This document shows positions 57,395 through 64,000 of a DNA stretch of 64,000 bases, one piece after another. Every line of letters starts with the position of its first letter. Within the stretch, counting starts at the first letter, position 1. The notes under the pieces were generated by a model that was not told where the DNA came from, did not search any database, and saw only the letters and a program-made list of their open reading frames with translations. The stretch spans positions 992,001 to 1,056,000 of the forward strand of contig NC_005042.1 in assembly GCF_000007925.1 (NCBI RefSeq). Reading direction: 5' to 3'. Both the position numbers and the translations under genes were made by a program. The DNA comes from Prochlorococcus marinus subsp. marinus str. CCMP1375. GTDB lineage: Bacteria > Cyanobacteriota > Cyanobacteriia > PCC-6307 > Cyanobiaceae.

Positions 57395-57928
57395 TTAATT
57401 CGAACTAATCTCATAGGCAGCTTTCTCAACTGCTAAAAGATTGGTAGTCAAATTTTTTTTTAAATGTTTCTCAATTAGAGCAACTGGCATGCCAAAACAA
57501 CCTTGGACAATGAGTTCGTAAGTAAGAGCGCTGCCATTATTAAAGGGTGAAGGAGCTATCTGCCAAGAACCTTCAAATCTTCGAAAGTCTCCTTTAATCA
57601 AAGAAAATCTAAGTACTCCATTTTCCTTTTCTTCTATTAATTTAATGCATACTTCTGCAGAAAAATTAAGCCCAAGAAATTCTTGTGAACCTACTTGCTT
57701 TAAATGAACTTGATTATCTGTCTTTAATAGAACTTCACTTGAAAGCAGATTTGGAATGAAATCACTAAGCCTGTTGTAATCGGTCAAAACCTTCCAAAGT
57801 GAATCAAAGTCCAAAGAAGTTGTTAATTGAGCAGCAAGCCTTCTTGTTCCACCTGGCAGGACTTCCATTGTCTGCTCAATTGTTCTATTTTCTTTTTCCA
57901 AATCGAAATAAGTCATATTTGCTTTCAA
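57395..57928 (-). CDS. SRPBCC (START-like/cyclase) family protein
   Basis: A 177-residue protein with the helix-grip pattern of the polyketide cyclase/COQ10-type SRPBCC group: the strand LAAQLTTSLDF, helix FDSLWKVLTDYNRLSDFIPN, the SLIKGDFRRFEGSWQIAP strand pair and the final long helix starting VALIEKHLKKN. Such proteins bind hydrophobic ligands; in cyanobacteria the ligand is unknown. Its stop codon directly abuts the 3' end of tRNA-Glu, so transcripts from the two strands will overlap. Confidence 0.8.
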   Translation of the reverse strand: MKANMTYFDLEKENRTIEQTMEVLPGGTRRLAAQLTTSLDFDSLWKVLTDYNRLSDFIPNLLSSEVLLKTDNQVHLKQVGSQEFLGLNFSAEVCIKLIEEKENGVLRFSLIKGDFRRFEGSWQIAPSPFNNGSALTYELIVQGCFGMPVALIEKHLKKNLTTNLLAVEKAAYEISSN

Positions 57929-58079
57929 AGCTTTGTCATTAAAAGAAATTCAATAACTTTTCGAGATACCAATTTAAACCAAGAAAATAAAAACCAATGA
58001 ACAATACACAAAAAATCTCTTTCTTGTGCCCTTTAAGAGAATGTTCAGACTTGTGGCAATCTCATAACGTGAACTTTGA

Positions 58080-59237
<1,158 letters not shown>

Positions 59238-59430
59238 TTGGAATGATTACAGCAAAGTCCTAGCAAATGCATTGCTATCGCGATTAAAGATGACCTTATC
59301 ATTTATCAAATTCAACCTGATTTTGTTTTTTATTTTTGGTGATCTGAGAACAAACGATAGCGTGATTGAAATTAGCAATTTGAATTTAATTAATTAGAGA
59401 TTTTTCCCATCTTTTGATGGAAGTTAAATA
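59238..59430. promoter_or_regulatory. petH-zwf intergenic region with inverted repeats
   Basis: The 193-base gap has a perfect 6-bp stem TAGCAA/TTGCTA around ATGCA at 59261-59277, 24 bases after petH, without a T-run. A 7-bp inverted pair GCTATCG (59274-59280) and CGATAGC (59355-59361) brackets the middle. No Shine-Dalgarno of note is seen before zwf. The region probably contains the end of petH and the zwf promoter. Confidence 0.3.
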
Positions 59431-60951
59431 ATGATACCGACTACAAACCCATTGAGAGTTGGTCTTAGACAAGAGAGGGTAATTTCACCTCAGTGTTTAA
59501 TTATTTTTGGGGCCAGTGGAGATTTAACTCATAGGAAACTTGTCCCTGCCCTTTTCAAGCTATTCAAACAAAGACGCTTGCCCAGTGAATTTGCATTACT
59601 AGGTTGCGCTAGAAGACCTTGGAGTGACATTGAGTTCCGAAAAAAAATGTCAGTTTCTCTTAAAGATGAAATCAAATTAAATCCAAATGAATGGGAAGAA
59701 TTCATAACTCGTCTTTTCTATGAACCAGTCAATCTTGAACGACCAGAAGATCTTGTAAAACTAGGTACAAGGCTCGAAGAAATAGACCGGATAAAAGCTA
59801 CCCATGCAAATAGAACCTTTTATTTATCTGTTGCACCAAAATTCTATGCAAGTGGTTGCAAAGCTTTAGCAGATGCAGGCCTTCTCAAAGACCCACGAAG
59901 AAGCAGAGTGGTTATCGAGAAACCTTTCGGGAGGGATTACAGAAGCGCTCAAAGTTTAAATCGTATTGTTCAGAATTGTGCTCTTGAAAGTCAAATCTTT
60001 CGCATCGATCATTATCTAGGGAAAGAGACTGTTCAGAACATTCTGGTTCTAAGATTTGCAAACACAATTTTTGAACCAATTTGGAACAGAAATTATATAT
60101 CTAATGTTCAAATAACTTCAGCTGAAACAGTAGGAGTCGAAGATCGAGCAGGCTATTACGAAAGTTCAGGAGCATTAAGGGATATGGTGCAGAATCATTT
60201 AACGCAAATGCTTGCAATTACTGCAATGGAACCACCTGGTCATTTTGATCCAGAAGCCATTAGGAATGAAAAAGCCAAAGTACTGCAAGCTGCTCATTTA
60301 GCTAATGAACTTGAGCCTTGGGAATGTTGTGTAAGAGGCCAATATTCAAAAGGTGGCTCTAAGAAAAGACCATTGATTGGTTACCGAGATGAACCTGGTG
60401 TTAATCCAAATAGCACAACTGAAACCTATGTTGCTATGAAGCTTTTCATTAATAATTGGCGATGGCAAGGAGTCCCTTTTTATATTCGTACTGGGAAAAG
60501 ATTGGCAAAAAGAACTAGTGAAGTAGTTTTAACCTTTAGAGAGGCACCTGTTCACCTTTTCGATGCGGCAGGGGGGACACCAACATCTAATCAACTAGTC
60601 CTAAGAATCCAACCTGATGAAGGAGCTGAGTTCAAGTTTGATGTGAAGTCTCCAGGTTCTGGAATGAGGAGCAGGCCTGTTGAAATGGAATTCTCTTATG
60701 ATGAATCATTTGGAGAACCTTCAGACGAAGGATATGTAAGGCTTTTAGCTGATGCAATGCTTGGAGATCCTACTCTTTTCACGAGAAGCGATGAGGTAGA
60801 AGCCGCTTGGCGTTTATATACTCCTCTTTTAGAAATAATTGAAGATAGTCCTTGGCAACTTCCAACTTATCCTTATGAATCCAGAACTTGGGGCCCTTCA
60901 GAAGCTGATGCATTACTAGCTAAAGATCAATTACTTTGGAGAAGACCCTAA
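59431..60951 (+). CDS. zwf: Glucose-6-phosphate 1-dehydrogenase
   Basis: A 506-residue enzyme, first step of the oxidative pentose-phosphate pathway, which makes NADPH at night. The NADP site is IFGASGDLTHRKL, the catalytic/substrate block is RIDHYLGKE, with the later YIRTGKRLA segment. A 25-residue N-terminal tail precedes the domain. opcA, its assembly and activation partner, follows by 39 bases, which is the standard cyanobacterial order. Confidence 0.96.
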   Translation: MIPTTNPLRVGLRQERVISPQCLIIFGASGDLTHRKLVPALFKLFKQRRLPSEFALLGCARRPWSDIEFRKKMSVSLKDEIKLNPNEWEEFITRLFYEPVNLERPEDLVKLGTRLEEIDRIKATHANRTFYLSVAPKFYASGCKALADAGLLKDPRRSRVVIEKPFGRDYRSAQSLNRIVQNCALESQIFRIDHYLGKETVQNILVLRFANTIFEPIWNRNYISNVQITSAETVGVEDRAGYYESSGALRDMVQNHLTQMLAITAMEPPGHFDPEAIRNEKAKVLQAAHLANELEPWECCVRGQYSKGGSKKRPLIGYRDEPGVNPNSTTETYVAMKLFINNWRWQGVPFYIRTGKRLAKRTSEVVLTFREAPVHLFDAAGGTPTSNQLVLRIQPDEGAEFKFDVKSPGSGMRSRPVEMEFSYDESFGEPSDEGYVRLLADAMLGDPTLFTRSDEVEAAWRLYTPLLEIIEDSPWQLPTYPYESRTWGPSEADALLAKDQLLWRRP

Positions 60952-60990
60952 TCTTTTCACATTTGTAATTATTTAATTAAGGAAGAAAAA

Positions 60991-62304
60991 ATGTCACCAC
61001 AACTAACTCTTCAAACCCCTCTTCAAATTCCACCCGAAGAAATACCAAGCTACTTGAAAAAGCTTTGGTCTCAAGATCAATCAGATAACAAGGGAGCTAA
61101 TACTTTTTGTCTTCTAGTATGGCAACCCGCCTGGATTGAACAAAAACTTGTAGGAGCTGGAAGAATAAATGGACCTGTTTTAGGCAATCAGCGCAGTGAA
61201 CTTATTGAAGAAGCACGAAAAATAGTTTTAGAAACAAATCTTCCTCACAGCACACCTCCTTTAGCTAAAGAAGTTTTTACATCAATACAATCAAAGCTTC
61301 TTTCGGATCAAGAGGAGGACCTAAGAGGGCAACATATTGATTCAGCTATAAGTCAATTACAACCACGTCGACTAATAACGCTTGCTCCCAGCCTTAATCA
61401 AGGACATGATCTAGAAACTCTTGTAGCAGCCTATTGTCCGTTGCCAGAAGAAGGAGGAGGCAATTCTGCATGTGGAGATGTAATAGTCCTAAAAGGTGAT
61501 ATTGATGCACTAAAAGACGGTCTACCTATAGTCGAAGAACTAATACCAAATGATCTACCTTCATGGCTTTGGTGGAATGGAAGCCTAGACGAAGACCCAT
61601 CTCTCTTAAATCAACTGGCTTTGCCTGCTAGAAGGATCATCATTGACAGTGCCATTGGAGAACCAACAAGATGTTTAGATGTTCTTCAACAAAGAATAAA
61701 AAGTGGTCAAGCAGTTAATGATCTCAATTGGCTAAGGCTAAGAACTTGGAGAGAAACATTAGCAATGGTCTTCGACCCACCTACCCAAAGAAGTTCTCTT
61801 GCAAATATAATTAATTTGGATATTGACATAGAGGGAGAACATGTCATTCAAGGATTACTTTTAGCCTCTTGGATAGCCGATAGACTGGGGTGGAAACTAA
61901 AGAAAAATTTCTCAAGAGAAGGAAATAGTCTTAATACACAATTTCAACGCCCAGATAATGAAATCGTGAACTTTCGATTAATGCAATTACCTGTAGGGAA
62001 TCCAAGCATTCACCCTGGTCAAATTATTGGATTAAGATTGATCTGTAAACCAGAGGAAGCTCATAAAACAGGTCTATGCGTAATACTTGCATCGGAGTCT
62101 GGAGAATGCATGCGACTTGAAGCTGGTGGGATGGCGAGCATGGAATTACTAGAAGAAGTGGTCCCAACACAAAACAACCAAGTTGAAACTGATGTAGCAC
62201 TTCTACTTGAAAGCAGCAGAGGTTCAACAAGTCCTTTACTTAGCAATGCGGCTCCCATAGCAGGGGAATTATTAAGTCTAATTGAATCTAAAAACAACTT
62301 TTAA
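60991..62304 (+). CDS. opcA: OpcA, glucose-6-phosphate dehydrogenase assembly protein
   Basis: A 437-residue soluble protein. OpcA helps oligomerise and redox-regulate G6PDH in cyanobacteria, and its position directly behind zwf supports the call. The visible segments WQPAWIEQKLVGAGRINGP, RRLITLAPS and the central PSWLWWNGSLDED are typical. I see two Cys in GGNSACGDV and LICKPEE/GLCVI type contexts, possible redox sites. A clear AAGGAAG Shine-Dalgarno precedes the ATG. Confidence 0.92.
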   Translation: MSPQLTLQTPLQIPPEEIPSYLKKLWSQDQSDNKGANTFCLLVWQPAWIEQKLVGAGRINGPVLGNQRSELIEEARKIVLETNLPHSTPPLAKEVFTSIQSKLLSDQEEDLRGQHIDSAISQLQPRRLITLAPSLNQGHDLETLVAAYCPLPEEGGGNSACGDVIVLKGDIDALKDGLPIVEELIPNDLPSWLWWNGSLDEDPSLLNQLALPARRIIIDSAIGEPTRCLDVLQQRIKSGQAVNDLNWLRLRTWRETLAMVFDPPTQRSSLANIINLDIDIEGEHVIQGLLLASWIADRLGWKLKKNFSREGNSLNTQFQRPDNEIVNFRLMQLPVGNPSIHPGQIIGLRLICKPEEAHKTGLCVILASESGECMRLEAGGMASMELLEEVVPTQNNQVETDVALLLESSRGSTSPLLSNAAPIAGELLSLIESKNNF

Positions 62305-62323
62305 TGAAATTTTTAAAGTCCAT

Positions 62324-63733
62324 ATGGCATTTGTAATCGCTGCCCCCGCAAGCAGCAATGGCAAAACACTTTTAAGTATTCTTATTGCTTCTTGGGCTCG
62401 AAGAAATGGGGAAAGTACTCAAACATTCAAAATTGGTCCTGATTATCTTGACCCACAATTACTTAGCGCCGTAACTGAAAGACCTTGTAGAAATTTAGAT
62501 ACAATTCTATGTGGTAAAAATTGGGTAGTAAATAGTTTTAATCTGTATGGAAGTGCTGCGGAATATGCCTTTATAGAAGGCGTAATGGGTTTGTTTGACG
62601 GAATTGGCTCATCAGACAAAGGAAGCACTGCTGATATTGCTCGTCTTTTAAACCTCCCCCTTTTATTGGTTGTTGATGCTCGCGGTCAAGCAGGTTCAAT
62701 TGCTGCATTAGTAAAAGGCTTTAAAGATTTTGATCACACATTGAATATTGCAGGAGTCGTTCTTAATAAGGTAAACAGTTCGCGTCATAAAGTCTTATTA
62801 ACTGAGGCACTTACAAAGATCAATGTAAAAGTTTTGGGATGCCTTCCCAAAGATGACTATCTCTCAATACCAAGCAGATCTCTTGGTCTACAACCAGCAC
62901 ATGAAATAAGCAACATTGAAAAATTAATAAATACTTGGGCAAGTATTGCTGAGAAAAATCTTGATTTCTGCTCTTTAAGACCACTGCTTAAAGCACCTAG
63001 TCAATCAAACAGTCTTAGCAATATCTTATTCAAAAATAATCTAAAAAACCCACGCCTAAAAAGAACTACAATTGCGATTGCAGAAGATAAAGCTTTTCAT
63101 TTTAGATATCCTGAAACCAAGGAGTGTCTAGAAGAACTTGGAATTAATCTAATAAAATGGCAAATAACACAAGACAGTCCTATACCAAAACAAGCAAAAG
63201 GCTTGATAATCCCCGGGGGATTTCCAGAGCAATTTGCAGAGGAAATTAGTCAGTGCAAAAGAAGCTTGAATTCAATAAAAGAATTCCTAAACAACTATCC
63301 TATCTATGCTGAATGTGGAGGTATGTTAATACTTGGGAAATCCTTAAGTGATACTAATGAAAAAAAATTTCCGATGGCAGGAATACTACCTTTCAATGCA
63401 AAGGAAGGGAAGCTAAAAGTAGGCTATCGAAAGTTAACAGCTATATCAAATAGTCTTATATCTAATAAAGGAGATCTTATTAATGGGCATGAATTCCATA
63501 GATGGAAACTTGATATTAACGGATCTAATGATCTAGATATCACAAAAAAAGAGCCTATGATTCAAAGCTCAATGAATTTATACTCACCTTGGGAAATAAG
63601 GGGGTGGGGAATAGATACTAGACAAGAAGGTTGGAGTAATAAGAATTTTCATGCAAGTTGGATTCATCTTCACTGGGCAAGTTCACCAAGCATCTTGCAA
63701 AATTGGAGTAGTATTGTTCATAAACACATTTAA
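62324..63733 (+). CDS. cobB: Cobyrinate a,c-diamide synthase
   Basis: A 469-residue amidotransferase of corrinoid synthesis. The ATP-binding P-loop APASSNGKT is at the very start, the KIGPDYLDP motif follows, and the C-terminal class I glutamine amidotransferase domain has the Cys in AECGGMLILG and the His in WIHLHW. I chose the ATG at 62324, which puts the P-loop at residue 6-14; the ATG at 62282 lies within opcA. With this gene the organism should make a cobamide, in picocyanobacteria pseudocobalamin (family knowledge). Confidence 0.94.
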   Translation: MAFVIAAPASSNGKTLLSILIASWARRNGESTQTFKIGPDYLDPQLLSAVTERPCRNLDTILCGKNWVVNSFNLYGSAAEYAFIEGVMGLFDGIGSSDKGSTADIARLLNLPLLLVVDARGQAGSIAALVKGFKDFDHTLNIAGVVLNKVNSSRHKVLLTEALTKINVKVLGCLPKDDYLSIPSRSLGLQPAHEISNIEKLINTWASIAEKNLDFCSLRPLLKAPSQSNSLSNILFKNNLKNPRLKRTTIAIAEDKAFHFRYPETKECLEELGINLIKWQITQDSPIPKQAKGLIIPGGFPEQFAEEISQCKRSLNSIKEFLNNYPIYAECGGMLILGKSLSDTNEKKFPMAGILPFNAKEGKLKVGYRKLTAISNSLISNKGDLINGHEFHRWKLDINGSNDLDITKKEPMIQSSMNLYSPWEIRGWGIDTRQEGWSNKNFHASWIHLHWASSPSILQNWSSIVHKHI

Positions 63734-63743
63734 ATTAATACAT

Positions 63744-64000
63744 TTAATCAATGCACCACGGACTATTTAAAGAATTAATTGAATTATCACCTGCAAGCCA
63801 AACTTTTTCACTCGCTCTTGATACTGCCACATAAACCAACTGTTTCCTTAGTGATAGATCACTAGCAAAAAAAACATCTGCTGCTATAAATACTTCTTGG
63901 AAGGTACTCCCTTGACTACGATGAACTGTTAACACTGATGCCGGACCAACTGAAGCAAATGAATCTCTAACATAAAAAAACTTCTTCCAAAAAGCTCGTG
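63744..64000 (-). CDS. C-terminal part of a RecD/UvrD-like helicase (cut by window end)
   Basis: The minus strand is open from the window end to the stop at 63744, about 85 codons. The sequence has SVLTVHRSQGSTFQEV (helicase motif V-like) and LRKQLVYVAVSRASEKVWL (motif VI), typical of the UvrD_C_2 domain in RecD-like AAA helicases. The N-terminal part including Walker A lies outside the window. It converges on cobB with a 10-base gap and is distinct from recD at 26 kb. Without the rest the exact subtype is open. Confidence 0.82.
   Translation of the reverse strand, partial: RAFWKKFFYVRDSFASVGPASVLTVHRSQGSTFQEVFIAADVFFASDLSLRKQLVYVAVSRASEKVWLAGDNSINSLNSPWCID

Overview
The window looks like a chromosomal segment of a small-genome marine picocyanobacterium, most likely a low-light-type Prochlorococcus. 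This rests on AT-rich, tightly packed genes; cyanobacterial markers (Ycf51, plastocyanin, CyanoP/PsbP, ferredoxin-NADP reductase, SasA, ClpC, OpcA, a DUF6761 protein); a tRNA-Glu without encoded CCA; and an FNR whose phycobilisome-linker domain is replaced by a membrane segment. I see no insertion sequence, prophage, CRISPR array, rRNA or origin. The strain cannot be fixed from the sequence alone.

Layout. 1-7 kb: a nearly complete TamB-like protein (minus strand) divergent from ycf51, a DUF4332 protein, a small secreted protein and an S15/CocE-type hydrolase. 7-15 kb: glgB, hemE, an NAD-epimerase, petE with a strong terminator, and clpB. 15-18 kb: an atypical OmpR-type response regulator, a DUF6761 gene, Grx4-BolA, a secreted helical protein and PlsC. 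18-28 kb: pdxJ, then recC, an ICMT-like methyltransferase, recB and recD. 28-33 kb: a DEAD-box helicase, a small secreted Cys protein, an ABC exporter, CyanoP. 33-40 kb: recR, lipA, then the minus-strand series lysA-cdaA-uppS-bioB-trhO-GNAT-like. 40-46 kb: rimI, clpC, a GldA-like dehydrogenase, an alpha/beta hydrolase, a DUF2993 protein. 46-53 kb: cdsA, a PLP decarboxylase-like gene, an ABC1 kinase, an RsuA-type pseudouridine synthase, a RodZ-like HTH protein, malQ. 53-64 kb: prs, small unknowns, a tentative CpeS-like gene, sasA, tRNA-Glu, an SRPBCC protein, petH, zwf-opcA, cobB and the C-terminus of a helicase.

Functional themes. Glycogen metabolism (glgB, malQ), NADPH supply (petH, zwf-opcA), tetrapyrrole supply (hemE, tRNA-Glu), Fe-S/thiol handling (Grx4-BolA, lipA, bioB), envelope biogenesis (TamB-like, plsC, cdsA, uppS, lysA, DUF2993), c-di-AMP synthesis (cdaA), circadian output (sasA) and recombination (recBCD, recR) are all represented. 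Most genes are core housekeeping.

The most notable signals are a response regulator lacking its phospho-acceptor Asp; recR with no ATG/GTG/TTG before its conserved N-terminus; a membrane-anchored FNR; a perfect 10-bp inverted repeat in the tamB/ycf51 divergent promoter region with an ATG-TAG start-stop; an inverted repeat just upstream of tRNA-Glu; and a membrane methyltransferase gene inside the recCBD run. I found no clearly new multi-gene system.
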